NCBI RefSeq assembly: GCF_031119335.1
Contig: NZ_JAVHXT010000010.1
Coordinates: 62,001 to 126,000 of the forward strand
Source of the DNA: Pedobacter sp.
Lineage (GTDB): Bacteria > Bacteroidota > Bacteroidia > Sphingobacteriales > Sphingobacteriaceae
DNA length: 64,000 nucleotides
Direction of reading: 5' to 3'
The notes beneath the pieces are model-generated. The model searched no databases and was not told the DNA's origin. It saw nothing but the letters and a program-made list of their open reading frames with translations. How positions within the stretch are numbered: the first letter of the stretch is position 1; every line of letters starts with the position of its first letter. Both the position numbers and the translations under genes were made by a program. This document shows positions 37,811-48,728 of the stretch, in pieces.

Positions 37811-38767
37811 TTAATATTCCCTGCCAATAATCTTCCCTTCCTGATACTTTTTATCAATCTTTTCAGCTTGTTGTTTATCTTCTATGGTAGCTTCAATTCT
37901 TATCATGTTTCGTAAGTCGGGTTGCCCCGCGTCAACCCAGGCAGAATACCAATAAGAGCCTACCTTAATAATCGATGATTTCATCTGCCTTTCTACCATG
38001 CCATTCATCATATCAGAATAAGCTTTAGAATATGCTACAGAATACTGTTTCATCACGTTTTTTCCACGTATAGAGAAGTCATATTTTTGGTCGGCGGGGA
38101 AAGTTTCGCTCAATTTCTTCTCAAAGCTCAGCACGGTATCTACCATAGTATGTGCATTTTTTACAATTTTCCAAGCTTCCTTTAACGGGTCTTCTATATA
38201 ATTAGCTTTGCCAACCAATAAATTGTAGTTTTTTGCAAATAACTCAGGTACTCTCGATTCCCAAAATCCATGAATACCCACTTGGTTGGTTAACTGACCA
38301 TTATAGTTGCGTGTGGTATGTAAGGGTACGTGTGCATCTCCAATGTAATGTCCAAGATCGGCAGAATATCTTAATATTTTTGAAGAGTCACGTTCTTTAA
38401 AAGCCCTTACCAGGTTGTTGTAGGTACGTTGTATTTGCCAAGGTACAATGCCCTCTTTGGCTAAATGTTTTGCACCGTATTTGTTTACTGCATCATTCCA
38501 TTTTTCGGGAATACTGTCTATGTGGCTTTCATAATTTTCTACATCAATAAAGTGACGAGGTGCCTCTGCGGTATCTGCGTAACGTCGTTTGTCTGGATCA
38601 ACCGCATGTTCGGTAATGTATTTATGGTTGTTTTTGTAGAAGCCAATCATGCCTTCAGGCAATGTGAATATAGCGAGCTGGTTAATTCTTTTGTGAGCAT
38701 AAAACCCCCAAGAAGATAGCAGCACAACAGCACTAATTAATAAAAGGCAAAGGGATAGTTTCTTCAT
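37811..38767 (-). CDS. Zinc-dependent phospholipase C / S1-P1 nuclease-like secreted protein
   Basis: SSWGFYAHKRINQLAIFTLP; LRYSADLGHYIGDAHVPLHTTRNYNGQLTNQVGIHGFWE. Confidence 0.85.
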   Translation of the reverse strand: MKKLSLCLLLISAVVLLSSWGFYAHKRINQLAIFTLPEGMIGFYKNNHKYITEHAVDPDKRRYADTAEAPRHFIDVENYESHIDSIPEKWNDAVNKYGAKHLAKEGIVPWQIQRTYNNLVRAFKERDSSKILRYSADLGHYIGDAHVPLHTTRNYNGQLTNQVGIHGFWESRVPELFAKNYNLLVGKANYIEDPLKEAWKIVKNAHTMVDTVLSFEKKLSETFPADQKYDFSIRGKNVMKQYSVAYSKAYSDMMNGMVERQMKSSIIKVGSYWYSAWVDAGQPDLRNMIRIEATIEDKQQAEKIDKKYQEGKIIGREY

Positions 38768-38901
38768 TGCTCTACAATTTGTATGATGGTAAAAATAAGA
38801 AAATCGCTTGTCTATAAGGGTAAGTATCACAACTTTTTTATGACTTTGATTAGTCGGAAGCTCTATTCAAAATGTCTATATTTGTTCAAAATATAAATCT
38901 T

Positions 38902-40272
38902 ATGCAAGAAATAAAGAAATATGTAGAAGATAACAAGCAACGTTTTTTAGACGAGCTTTTCGAGTTATTACGTTTTCCTTCGGTAAGTGCAGATCCAAAA
39001 TATAAAGGCGATGTGTTAAAAACTGCCGATTTTGTTGCCCAGAAATTGAAAGAGGCTGGTGCCGATAAAGTAGAAATTTGCGAAACAGCTGGTTATCCAA
39101 TAGTATATGGTGAAAAAATTGTAGATCCAAGCTTGCCAACGGTATTAATTTATGGGCACTATGATGTGCAACCGCCGGATCCATTAGAACTTTGGAAAAC
39201 TCCACCTTTCGAACCAACACTACGCGATGGTAAAATTTATGCTCGCGGTGCTTGCGACGATAAAGGTCAGTTTTACATGCACGTAAAAGCTTTCGAATTA
39301 ATGATGCAAACCAACACTTTGGCTTGTAACGTAAAGTTCATGATAGAAGGTGAGGAAGAAGTTGGTTCAGCAAACCTTGGCATTTTCGTAAAAGCTAATA
39401 CCGAGCGTTTAAAAGCGGATGTGGTTTTGATTTCTGATACTTCGATGATCAGTATGGAAAATCCATCTATTGAAACTGGTTTGAGAGGTTTGGCATATAT
39501 GGAAGTAGAAGTGGTAGGTCCGAACAGAGATTTGCATTCTGGCGTTTATGGAGGCGCAGTAGCTAATCCAGCAACAATTCTTTGTAAAATGATTGCTTCA
39601 TTACACGACGAAAATAACCATATCACCATTCCTGAGTTTTACGATAAAGTGCAAGAATTAAGCGATGCAGAAAAACAAGCTTTAAATTCTGCGCCATTCG
39701 ATTTGGAAGAGTACAAAAAAGATTTAGAAATTGATGCTGAGTGGGGCGAAAAAGGATATTCAACTTTAGAGCGTACCGGAACAAGACCAACTTTAGAAGT
39801 GAACGGTATTTGGAGCGGCTATATTGGCGAAGGTGCTAAAACCGTGTTGCCAAGCAAAGCAAACGCTAAAATTTCTATGCGTTTGGTACCTCATCAAAAT
39901 TCTGATGAAATCAGCGAGATTTTTGCCAAACACTTTGAGAAAATTGCACCAAAAGGCGTAAAAGTAACGGTAACTCCACATCATGGAGGTGAGCCGGTAG
40001 TTACTCCAACAGATAGTGTTGCATACCGTGCTGCAGAAAAAGCTATTGAAGACAGCTTTGGTAAAAAGCCAATTCCTACACGTGGTGGTGGCAGTATTCC
40101 AATCGTAGCTTTATTCGAAAATGTTTTGGGTATTAAGTCTGTATTATTTGGTTTTGGATTAGATAGCGATGCGCTACATTCTCCAAACGAGAAATACGAT
40201 GTTTATAATTATTACAAAGGCATAGAAACCTTACCCTTGTTCCATAAATATTTTGCCGAACTAAATAAATAA
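38902..40272 (+). CDS. M20 family dipeptidase
   Basis: VLIYGHYDVQPPDPLELWKTPPFEP; RGACDDKGQFYMHVKA; EGEEEVGS. Confidence 0.95.
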   Translation: MQEIKKYVEDNKQRFLDELFELLRFPSVSADPKYKGDVLKTADFVAQKLKEAGADKVEICETAGYPIVYGEKIVDPSLPTVLIYGHYDVQPPDPLELWKTPPFEPTLRDGKIYARGACDDKGQFYMHVKAFELMMQTNTLACNVKFMIEGEEEVGSANLGIFVKANTERLKADVVLISDTSMISMENPSIETGLRGLAYMEVEVVGPNRDLHSGVYGGAVANPATILCKMIASLHDENNHITIPEFYDKVQELSDAEKQALNSAPFDLEEYKKDLEIDAEWGEKGYSTLERTGTRPTLEVNGIWSGYIGEGAKTVLPSKANAKISMRLVPHQNSDEISEIFAKHFEKIAPKGVKVTVTPHHGGEPVVTPTDSVAYRAAEKAIEDSFGKKPIPTRGGGSIPIVALFENVLGIKSVLFGFGLDSDALHSPNEKYDVYNYYKGIETLPLFHKYFAELNK

Positions 40273-40295
40273 CAATATTTACTTATTTGTTTCTT

Positions 40296-40326
40296 AAAGC
40301 CTTTTGATTTAAAATCGAAAGGCTTT
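40296..40326 (+). terminator. Intrinsic terminator
   Basis: AAAGCCTTTtgatttaaaatcgAAAGGCTTTTTTA. Confidence 0.75.
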
Positions 40327-40672
40327 TTTATTTTTTTTAACTTTATTTAAGTTTTTTAAAGTAAATTTTAATGATTTGTTAATATTTACTTTATGCTGTT
40401 TCGGTAGGTTTGTTGCAGTTAATTACAAATTCAATAATCATGAACTCAACAAATTTTCCTTGTTTCTTATTTTATGACTTTTTAAACCTGCTTTCGTGGG
40501 TGTACTATCATGTTGGGCTAAACAAATAGAGCAAAAAATTTTTGTTTAAAAACTTTCAAAATGTTTTTTTTAAATTTTATTTTGTTTTTTAATGTTAAAT
40601 TAATTTACTTTGATAAAGGTTGTTCTAAATAGCACAACTCTTTAAACCAAAGTATAAACCAAACTTATCGTT

Positions 40673-43600
40673 ATGCAGAAAAAGTATTTCATAAGTTTTT
40701 CGGGATTCAAAACTGTTGTTGTAGCTTTTTTGTGGCTGGTGATGTGTGCGGGTGCCTTTGCGCAGCAAAACGGATCGATATCTGGGAAAATTTCTGATGA
40801 AACTGGCGGAGTGCTTACTGGCGCCAGTGTAAAAGTGGTTCAGCTCAATAGGGTAGTATCCACAGATGTTTCGGGTAATTATAAAATGCAATTGCCAGCA
40901 GGAACTTATACGCTAGAAATTTCATTTCTTTCATTTTTGAAACAAAAGAAAGATAATGTAGTAGTTAAAGCAGGAGCCGACACCAAAGTGAACTTTTCTT
41001 TGGTAGAGGATAGAAGTGTACTAAACGAGGTTGTGGTTACAGCCCTGAATATTGAACGTAGTCAAAAAGCGTTGGGGTATGCGGTAACTACTATTGGTAA
41101 CGAGCAGCTTACAGAAGCTCTTTCCAATAACTGGACGGATGCGCTTTCTGGGAAAGTAGCTGGTTTAAACCTTATTCGTTCTAATAGCGGACCAACGGGG
41201 TCCACTTCTATTATATTGCGTGGCGAAAGCAATCTGACGGGCAATAACGATGCGCTTATTGTGGTCGACGGGGTAATCATCAATGGTGGTAGCGGTAGAA
41301 TGAGTGGGGGTTCTGGAGCTTATTTGGACGAGACGGTAGTTGGCTACGGCAGTAGTTTAGAAGACATCAATCCGGATGATATAGAGAACGTAACAGTTTT
41401 GAAAGGACCTGGTGCTGCGGCTTTATATGGCTCTCGTGGGGCAAATGGAGCAATCATTATCACTACTAAATCTGGTAAAAGTAAGCAAAAGGGGATCGGT
41501 ATTAGTCTTAATAGCAACACGAGCTTTGCCGCAATTAACAGGATGCCTTCCCTTCAGTATGAATATGGTCAGGGGGTAGACGGCGCAAATCATTTTTCTT
41601 ATGGCGTGTCTGAAGATGGCCCGGCAACAAATAGGACAACGAATGCCTTTGGCCCGAAGTTTAACGGACAGTATTTTTATCAGTATGATCCAGTAACCAA
41701 TGCGCAAGGAGCAACAAGAACACTTTGGAGGCCTTATAAGGATGAAGGCTTTAACAATTTCTTTGAAACAGCTAAAACATTTACAAATAGTGTTTCTATA
41801 GATGGCGGTACCGATAAAACAACAGCTCGTTTTTCCTATACTAACGTTGCCAACAGCTGGATTATTCCAAATACAGGTTATGACAGAAATACAGTGGCGA
41901 TGTCTATCAACTCTAAGCCATCTAAAGGCTTACAAATAACATCAAAGCTGAATTATACTAGTAAAACTTCAGATAATTTGCCAGCAGGCGGATACAATAA
42001 CCAATCTATTATGTATGGTTTTATTTTCTGGGCACCAAGTGCACCTATATCTTGGTTGCGTAACTATTGGGTGCCAGGCAAAGAGGGAATAACCCAAAAC
42101 ACACCTTTAACTACTGGACCAGATAATCCTTATCTTATTTCTTACGAGATGTTGAACAAACAAAACAGAAATTCGATAACAGGTAATATTGCCGCAACGT
42201 ACGATGTGACGAAAGATCTGAGCCTGATGGTAAGAACATCTATGGATATGGCAAATGATGTGCGTTCGCAACAACGTCCCTTTGACACAGAGAAATTTAG
42301 AAAAGGAATGTATCGCACACAGGATATCATTTCTCGTGAAATTAATAGCGACTTCTTGATTAAGTACAAAAAGAAATTTAAAAAAGACCTAGATGTTACC
42401 GCATCTTTGGGTGGAGCAATTTTAAGAAACTATTTTAATAGAAATGAGGTAAGGGCAGATTCATTACTTTTTCCAGGTATCTTCACTTTCGCAAATAGTG
42501 CGGGGCAGCTGTGGACCAAACCTTATCGTGCCAATTACGGTATCAATAGTGTTTATGGCTTGGTTACTGCTGGTTATAAAAGTTATCTGTTCCTCGATTT
42601 TACTTTTAGGAACGATTGGAGTAGCTTGTTGGCAACACCAACCAGTCGCGATAATATTTCTATCCTCTATCCTTCGGTTAATGCCAGTTTTATCCTTTCT
42701 GAGGCATTTAAGTTACCATCAAACATAAGTTATGCTAAGTTAAGGGCGTCTGTTTCTGGTGTTGGTAGTGGCGGTACAACGCCGTATAAAACATCCTTTT
42801 CGTTCGAGGCAGATCCTTCTTATTCTGGTGGTTTGTATAATCCTTCTGCGCTTAATAATCCTAACCTAAAACCGCTTTACACGTATAGTTATGAAACTGG
42901 TTTAGAACTACAGTTCTTTAAAAATCGCTTGGGCTTAGATTTTACTGTGTATAGTTCCGAAACAAAAGACCAAATTTTGTCTTCATTGCTAGATAGGTCA
43001 ACAGGTTTTAGCAATCTGGTGATTAACGCAGGTAGGGTAAGAAACAGTGGGGTTGAAATTGCGCTTACGGGTTCGCCGGTTAAAAGAAAAAGTGGTTTAA
43101 CATGGAATGTAAATGTCACCTTTTCTGCTAACAAAAACAAAATACTTGAATTGGCAGATAACCTTAATTCTTTCACGCTTCAAAACGGGCCTGGCAGTAA
43201 TGGTTTCATTATCGCAAATGTTGGGGGAAGTATGGGCGATTTGTACGGCCGTGGTTATTTACGCTCGCCAGATGGTCAGATTGTTTACGACAGTGGAATG
43301 CCAGTATTGTCTGACGATCTCCTTTACCTAGGCAATACGATGCCTCAATGGAAAGGTGCTATACAGAACCAGTTTAAGTACAAAAATTTCTCTATGGGCT
43401 TTCTTTTTGATGCGCAATACGGTGCAGTTGCCTACTCTTTAACACAAGGTAAAATGGCGGTTCAAGGTAAAACAACTTCAACCCTGCAAGGAAGATATAA
43501 CGGCATTGTAGGAAATGGGGTAATGCGTAATCCAGATGGTAGTTTTAGTCCTAATACGGTGGTTGCAGAAGATTTGTCTGCTTATTACGATGCGCATTTC

Positions 43601-43879
43601 GGTATCAGTAACATAGAAGGGTCAACTTTTTCTACTGATTTTATCAAACTGAGAGAGGCTAGGCTAGATTACACACTTAATGCGAAAACAGCGAAGAAAC
43701 TAGGCTTGCAAAGAGCCACTTTAGGTGTTTTTGGCAGAGATTTGTTCATTTTTTCTACTTGGCCAGGATTTGATCCAGAATTTGGAACCTTAAGTGGCTC
43801 CGAAATCAATAGAGGATTTGAGATTGGGCAGTTCCCATCTACCAGGACGTTTGGAGTTAATTTAATCGTTGGTTTTTAA
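40673..43879 (+). CDS. SusC/RagA family TonB-linked outer membrane protein
   Basis: SGKISDETGGVLTGASVKV (CarboxypepD_reg), plug VLNEVVVTALNIERSQKALGYAV, C-term TFGVNLIVGF. Confidence 0.97.
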   Translation: MQKKYFISFSGFKTVVVAFLWLVMCAGAFAQQNGSISGKISDETGGVLTGASVKVVQLNRVVSTDVSGNYKMQLPAGTYTLEISFLSFLKQKKDNVVVKAGADTKVNFSLVEDRSVLNEVVVTALNIERSQKALGYAVTTIGNEQLTEALSNNWTDALSGKVAGLNLIRSNSGPTGSTSIILRGESNLTGNNDALIVVDGVIINGGSGRMSGGSGAYLDETVVGYGSSLEDINPDDIENVTVLKGPGAAALYGSRGANGAIIITTKSGKSKQKGIGISLNSNTSFAAINRMPSLQYEYGQGVDGANHFSYGVSEDGPATNRTTNAFGPKFNGQYFYQYDPVTNAQGATRTLWRPYKDEGFNNFFETAKTFTNSVSIDGGTDKTTARFSYTNVANSWIIPNTGYDRNTVAMSINSKPSKGLQITSKLNYTSKTSDNLPAGGYNNQSIMYGFIFWAPSAPISWLRNYWVPGKEGITQNTPLTTGPDNPYLISYEMLNKQNRNSITGNIAATYDVTKDLSLMVRTSMDMANDVRSQQRPFDTEKFRKGMYRTQDIISREINSDFLIKYKKKFKKDLDVTASLGGAILRNYFNRNEVRADSLLFPGIFTFANSAGQLWTKPYRANYGINSVYGLVTAGYKSYLFLDFTFRNDWSSLLATPTSRDNISILYPSVNASFILSEAFKLPSNISYAKLRASVSGVGSGGTTPYKTSFSFEADPSYSGGLYNPSALNNPNLKPLYTYSYETGLELQFFKNRLGLDFTVYSSETKDQILSSLLDRSTGFSNLVINAGRVRNSGVEIALTGSPVKRKSGLTWNVNVTFSANKNKILELADNLNSFTLQNGPGSNGFIIANVGGSMGDLYGRGYLRSPDGQIVYDSGMPVLSDDLLYLGNTMPQWKGAIQNQFKYKNFSMGFLFDAQYGAVAYSLTQGKMAVQGKTTSTLQGRYNGIVGNGVMRNPDGSFSPNTVVAEDLSAYYDAHFGISNIEGSTFSTDFIKLREARLDYTLNAKTAKKLGLQRATLGVFGRDLFIFSTWPGFDPEFGTLSGSEINRGFEIGQFPSTRTFGVNLIVGF

Positions 43880-43887
43880 GAGATATC

Positions 43888-45351
43888 ATGATGAAAACGA
43901 TAAAATATTTAATAGGAATAGGGTTTTGTATAAGCTTACTCGCCCCATCTTGTACCAAAGATTTTTCTGCTATGAACACAGACCCAAATACTTCGGAAAA
44001 GGTGTTGGCAGAAAACTTATTGGCTAGGGCTTTAGTGCAAACTGTAAGCTCCAATATGAACAGGAGCAGAACCATTACCAACGAATTAATGCAGGTAACG
44101 GTAAATACCTTAGTAGAAACCGATCGTATCTTTAGGTATGATATTAGGCGTAACATTGCCGAAGCTCCCTGGAATGGTTGGTATACACAGTTAACCAATT
44201 TTAAAGATGTCTATAAATTTGCACAAGAAAATACGGTAGATGAAAACAACACCAAAGCTTACATGGCCATATCTTTGATTTGTCAAGCTTGGGTACATTC
44301 TATCATCACAGATACTTACGGAGATACACCTTATAGCGAATCGAACCGGGCAAGGGATGGTATTTATGCCCCAAAGTTCGATCTTCAAGAAGATATTTAT
44401 GCAGACATGTTTGCCAAGTTAGAAGAGGCAAATAACATTTTAAAGGGCGTAACCAAGAATGTGAGTTCGGTATCAGATCCGGTTTATAAAGGTAACGTAA
44501 GCTTATGGCGGAAATTTGGAAACTCTTTATATCTGCGATTGTTGTTAAGGGTTTCGGGCAAAGCCGAAGTAGCTGCCAATGCTGTGGCAAAGATTAAGGA
44601 AATAGTAGATGTAAATCCAGCAAACTATCCAATCATCAACACCAATGAAGAGTCTGCAATTTTACGATGGACAGGCCTAACGCCATTTAATTCTCCCTTT
44701 GCCAATATGCAAGATTCTGACTGGCGTTATCCAAAAGCATGCAGTTATTTTGTAGATAAACTAGATTTGTCTGCGGATCCATGTATTAGTAGATGGATAA
44801 CGGAGTTTAATGGCTTGTACGAAGGCATTCCAAGTGGTTATACTTACGGCGAAACGCCTACTGCAAAATCTAATATCGTTTATTTAAGAACAGAACCATT
44901 ATTGGGTAACATGCTCAATTATGCCGAAGTACAGTTAATTTTAGCCGAAGCCGCCGCGAAAGGGTGGGTTACTTCAAAAAATGCGAAAACCTGTTATGAT
45001 GCAGGTGCTACGGCCCGTATCACCTTATGGGGTAGGTCTGTAGGTAATTACCTAAACGGCACTATGGTAGCATGGAACGAAAGTGCAACTTTGGAAGCCA
45101 AGATGGAAAAAATACACTGGCAAAAGTATTTGGCTCTCTTCTATACAGATATGCAAGCTTGGGTAGAATACCGTAGAACGGGTCATCCAGTTTTGCCAAA
45201 AGGTGCGGGCTTAAGAAACGATGGTATAATGCCAACCAGACTTTTTTATCCAATATCAATCCAGGCTGCTAACGCAACAAATTATAACAATGCTGTTTCG
45301 GCTCAAGGCCCCGATGATCTAAAAACCCTAATGTGGTGGCAAAAACCTTAG
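43888..45351 (+). CDS. SusD/RagB family lipoprotein
   Basis: Lipobox LLAPSC; TDTYGDTPYSE; NYAEVQLILAEAAAKGW. Confidence 0.95.
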   Translation: MMKTIKYLIGIGFCISLLAPSCTKDFSAMNTDPNTSEKVLAENLLARALVQTVSSNMNRSRTITNELMQVTVNTLVETDRIFRYDIRRNIAEAPWNGWYTQLTNFKDVYKFAQENTVDENNTKAYMAISLICQAWVHSIITDTYGDTPYSESNRARDGIYAPKFDLQEDIYADMFAKLEEANNILKGVTKNVSSVSDPVYKGNVSLWRKFGNSLYLRLLLRVSGKAEVAANAVAKIKEIVDVNPANYPIINTNEESAILRWTGLTPFNSPFANMQDSDWRYPKACSYFVDKLDLSADPCISRWITEFNGLYEGIPSGYTYGETPTAKSNIVYLRTEPLLGNMLNYAEVQLILAEAAAKGWVTSKNAKTCYDAGATARITLWGRSVGNYLNGTMVAWNESATLEAKMEKIHWQKYLALFYTDMQAWVEYRRTGHPVLPKGAGLRNDGIMPTRLFYPISIQAANATNYNNAVSAQGPDDLKTLMWWQKP

Positions 45352-45380
45352 CCATATAATGAAAAAACAAATTTATACGG

Positions 45381-46622
45381 ATGAAAAAGATATTATCAAT
45401 TTTAATGATGCTAGGCGTAATGCTCGCTGGCTCATGTAAAAAAGAAGAAAAAATAACCGGAAAGCCAAGTCCATTAATTTCAGTTGCCGATATTAAATCG
45501 ATGTATCAAGAAGCGCCTTTGGTGCTAAAAACCGATAACATGATGGGGGCCACAAGTATTTGCGGTATCGTAATTTCCGATCCTGGAAATGGAAATGCGC
45601 CTAATGGCTTGGTAATTATGCAGAGTTATCGTCGTAAGCAGCTTCGTGGAATTGCCTTAGCATTGGGTGCAGAGGCAAGCCAATATACCGCTGGAGATTC
45701 AATTGTAGTAAAAGTAGATGGTTCTACTTTGGAAAGAGTAAATGGCATTTTGCAGATTTCTAAATTGCCAGCAGGTGCGGTATCTAAAATATCGAGTGGC
45801 AACCCGCAAAAAGTGCACACGTCTGCTACAACTTTTACTTCAATAACGAATAGTATGGCTATTTATGAAAGTACGTTGGTACAGCTGAGATCGGCGGTAG
45901 TGGAAAATATGACCGTAGGGCAAACTTTTGTAGGTGAAATACCGCTTAGCGATTGGGCAAATACAATTTTGATGCACACCGAGGCTACCGCTAGTTTTGC
46001 GAGCAAGCCAGTGCCGGGTCTAGGAGATTACACAGGTATTGCGTTATTTAACGCAGCTAAAAAGCCGAGTTTCTGGTTAAGGAGTGAAAACGATTATGTG
46101 GGACAGTCTTTGGAACCTTACAAACCAGATCAATTGTATCTTAATTTCCCAGAAGGATGGGAAACACATACCACCACTCCTGCTCGTAAAAGCGCTTATA
46201 CAGGCACTTTAGATGTTTTCCCATCAGGCGAATGGCTAATGCCAGATATGTATTCTATCAGCTCTGCTAATATTGTAAATAAAAATGGTACTTGGGCTGT
46301 GATGATGAGGAACAGCACTGCACCTGCTTTGGCAATGAATTTCAATTTGCCGTATGGCGCTTCAAAATTCTCTTTCTATTATGGTGCGGCTACACTATCG
46401 GCTACCGATGCCAATTTGCCAATTACCGTAAGGGCAGAATATTCGCAAGATTCTGGGAATACTTGGCAGTCGCTTGGCGATAACTTACTGGTGACTGTAC
46501 AAAATATGAAGTATTTTAAAGAGTATATTTTAGATATTAAAGGGCCTGTGAGATTTAGAATTTCAAAAGATGCGGCAAATGCTAGATTATTTGTGGACGA
46601 TGTTGCCGTATATCAAAATTAA
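45381..46622 (+). CDS. DUF5689-type lipoprotein with choice-of-anchor-like C-terminus
   Basis: Lipobox MLAGSCKK; SVADIKSMYQ...GIVISDPGNGNAPNGLVIM; C-term LFVDDVAVYQ. Confidence 0.8.
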   Translation: MKKILSILMMLGVMLAGSCKKEEKITGKPSPLISVADIKSMYQEAPLVLKTDNMMGATSICGIVISDPGNGNAPNGLVIMQSYRRKQLRGIALALGAEASQYTAGDSIVVKVDGSTLERVNGILQISKLPAGAVSKISSGNPQKVHTSATTFTSITNSMAIYESTLVQLRSAVVENMTVGQTFVGEIPLSDWANTILMHTEATASFASKPVPGLGDYTGIALFNAAKKPSFWLRSENDYVGQSLEPYKPDQLYLNFPEGWETHTTTPARKSAYTGTLDVFPSGEWLMPDMYSISSANIVNKNGTWAVMMRNSTAPALAMNFNLPYGASKFSFYYGAATLSATDANLPITVRAEYSQDSGNTWQSLGDNLLVTVQNMKYFKEYILDIKGPVRFRISKDAANARLFVDDVAVYQN

Positions 46623-46678
46623 TTTTTTCTTCATAAGGTATTTGGTTAACTTTCCAAATACCTTTTAATTTATTTCAA

Positions 46679-47806
46679 ATGATTACATATCCTAATTTTT
46701 TGTCGGGAGTTTTAAAGAATAGATTAGTTGTTCTTTATACTTTTTTATCATTGCTTGTACTTACACAAGGTATTAGGCATTTTGGTTTTTTTACTAAAGA
46801 AGCGGCGCTGATAGCCCAAACCGCCGATGATCGATATTTTCAGATTGCTGTTTTGGCTGATACCCAGTATTACACCGCAATAAAAAATGGTGGTAATATG
46901 AATATGTTCTACAATCAGATTGATTGGATAACTTCTAATGCAGAGAAAGAGAAAATAGCCTATGTGGTGCACGTAGGCGATATTACCGATCATGGCGATA
47001 AAACACCCGAAGAATGGGAAAGAGCAAAAGAAGCAATGTATAGGTTAGAGCAGCCGCGTCCGGGGTTGCCACATGGTATTCCGTACGGTGTGGCAGTAGG
47101 AAACCATGATGTACGACCAAACGGCGATCCTAACGGCACAAAAATTGGCTATACAAAATATTTTGGACGCAAGCACTTTGAAGGTAAGCCGCATTATGGA
47201 GGTTCTTTTGAAAACAATGAATCTAGCGATAGCCATTTTGATCTGTTCACAGCAAACGGCGAAAAATTTATTGTGCTTTACTTGATATATAATGATCCCG
47301 GTAAGAAAGAACTTTATGATGCTGCTTTAGAGGAAAAAGTACACAATTGGGGTGCCGATATATTATCGAAACATGCCGATAGAAAGGCCATTGTGGTTAG
47401 CCATAATATACTTAGGCCAGATACTTCTAGTAAAAGCAATTTTATTGCAGGAGCCGGAAAGGCACCAAAACCGGGCAATTTCACTAAGCAAGGACAAAGA
47501 ATTATCGAGAAATTTAAACACTCACCTAACGTATTTATGATGCTTTGTGGACATATTAGTGGCGAAGCGTTAAGAGAAGTTGAGTTCGAAGGAAGAAAAA
47601 TAAAGGTTTTATTAACGGATTATCAGGGAAGGAGAAATCCAGAGTATACGGAGAAAGATAGAAATGGAGGCAATGGTATTTTAAGGCTGATGAAGTTTAA
47701 CCAAACTAAGCAGATTTTAAGTGTTAGAACTTTTATTCCGCATAGCGATGGTGTGCAGGAAGAAAATGATGAAGATAGCAACTTCTCGCTTCCACTTTAT
47801 AAATAG
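46679..47806 (+). CDS. Metallophosphoesterase (calcineurin-like)
   Basis: AVLADTQYY; VVHVGDITDHGDKTPEEWE; VAVGNHDV; CGHISGEA. Confidence 0.92.
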   Translation: MITYPNFLSGVLKNRLVVLYTFLSLLVLTQGIRHFGFFTKEAALIAQTADDRYFQIAVLADTQYYTAIKNGGNMNMFYNQIDWITSNAEKEKIAYVVHVGDITDHGDKTPEEWERAKEAMYRLEQPRPGLPHGIPYGVAVGNHDVRPNGDPNGTKIGYTKYFGRKHFEGKPHYGGSFENNESSDSHFDLFTANGEKFIVLYLIYNDPGKKELYDAALEEKVHNWGADILSKHADRKAIVVSHNILRPDTSSKSNFIAGAGKAPKPGNFTKQGQRIIEKFKHSPNVFMMLCGHISGEALREVEFEGRKIKVLLTDYQGRRNPEYTEKDRNGGNGILRLMKFNQTKQILSVRTFIPHSDGVQEENDEDSNFSLPLYK

Positions 47807-47809
47807 GTA

Positions 47810-48727
47810 ATGAGAAAAGTAATATTGTTCCTTTCTTTTGGTTTTTTATTTGTCTTTCAAAAAGGTGTTGCACGGCAAAATGGTAAAACCCTAACTGTGA
47901 TAGGTTATAATTCGTTGCACGGCTTTAATAATGATAGCTTGACAAGAGCTAAATACATCAACTGGGTAGTACAACACTCTGCAGATGTTGTGCTATACCA
48001 AGAAATGATCAATTTTTCTAAAGCAGAACTCGAATTGTTTGCGAAGAAATATGGTCATGGTTTTTCGGTAATTATGAGTAAAGAAACTGGCTACGATGTA
48101 ACGCACCCTATCGCTATTACTTCGAGATATCCATTCGAAGAAATTGAAATGAGAAACGAGAATATGTGGCACGGCTATGTTTATGCAAAAATAAGGGGAG
48201 TGCATTTTGTTGCAACACATTTAGCTCCTTTCACGTTAAAAGATAGGCAGCACGATGTGGATTTGATCATTGGAAAAATAAAATCTTTGCCAACAAATGC
48301 GATGGTATTGGTGGGTGGAGATTTTAATTCCTTGGCGAGATTTGATGCAACGCAATATGACAATAGTTTGCTGAAATCTATGTCAAGACTAGAAGGACGT
48401 CTTGAGCCAAAAAGCGGTACGCCTATCGTTAAAAACAAAACTATTTACAGGAATAATTTAAATAACGGTGCTATCGATTTTTCTGTTACGGATAAAATGT
48501 TGGCAGCGTCATTTGTCGATTCATACTTCTATCTGCATAGGTCGTTTAAGAACAGTGTGCCGGTAAAAAGTCAATTGAAAAAGAACTCTATCTTGCGACG
48601 GGTAGATTATATTTGGGTAAACCAGCCATTAGCCCAAAAACTAGTAAAATCAGATATTGTTCAAGACTCTGTTACACATGTTGTTTCAGATCATTATCCA
48701 GTTTTAGCGACATTCAAAATCAATTAA
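47810..48727 (+). CDS. Endonuclease/exonuclease/phosphatase family protein
   Basis: GYNSLHG; VLYQEM; VGGDFNSL; VSDHYPVLATF. Confidence 0.92.
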   Translation: MRKVILFLSFGFLFVFQKGVARQNGKTLTVIGYNSLHGFNNDSLTRAKYINWVVQHSADVVLYQEMINFSKAELELFAKKYGHGFSVIMSKETGYDVTHPIAITSRYPFEEIEMRNENMWHGYVYAKIRGVHFVATHLAPFTLKDRQHDVDLIIGKIKSLPTNAMVLVGGDFNSLARFDATQYDNSLLKSMSRLEGRLEPKSGTPIVKNKTIYRNNLNNGAIDFSVTDKMLAASFVDSYFYLHRSFKNSVPVKSQLKKNSILRRVDYIWVNQPLAQKLVKSDIVQDSVTHVVSDHYPVLATFKIN

Positions 48728-48728
48728 A

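Noticed and set aside
41062-43331. ORFs in alternate frames within susC
   Set aside because: Shadows of a 1068-aa SusC with clear domain motifs throughout
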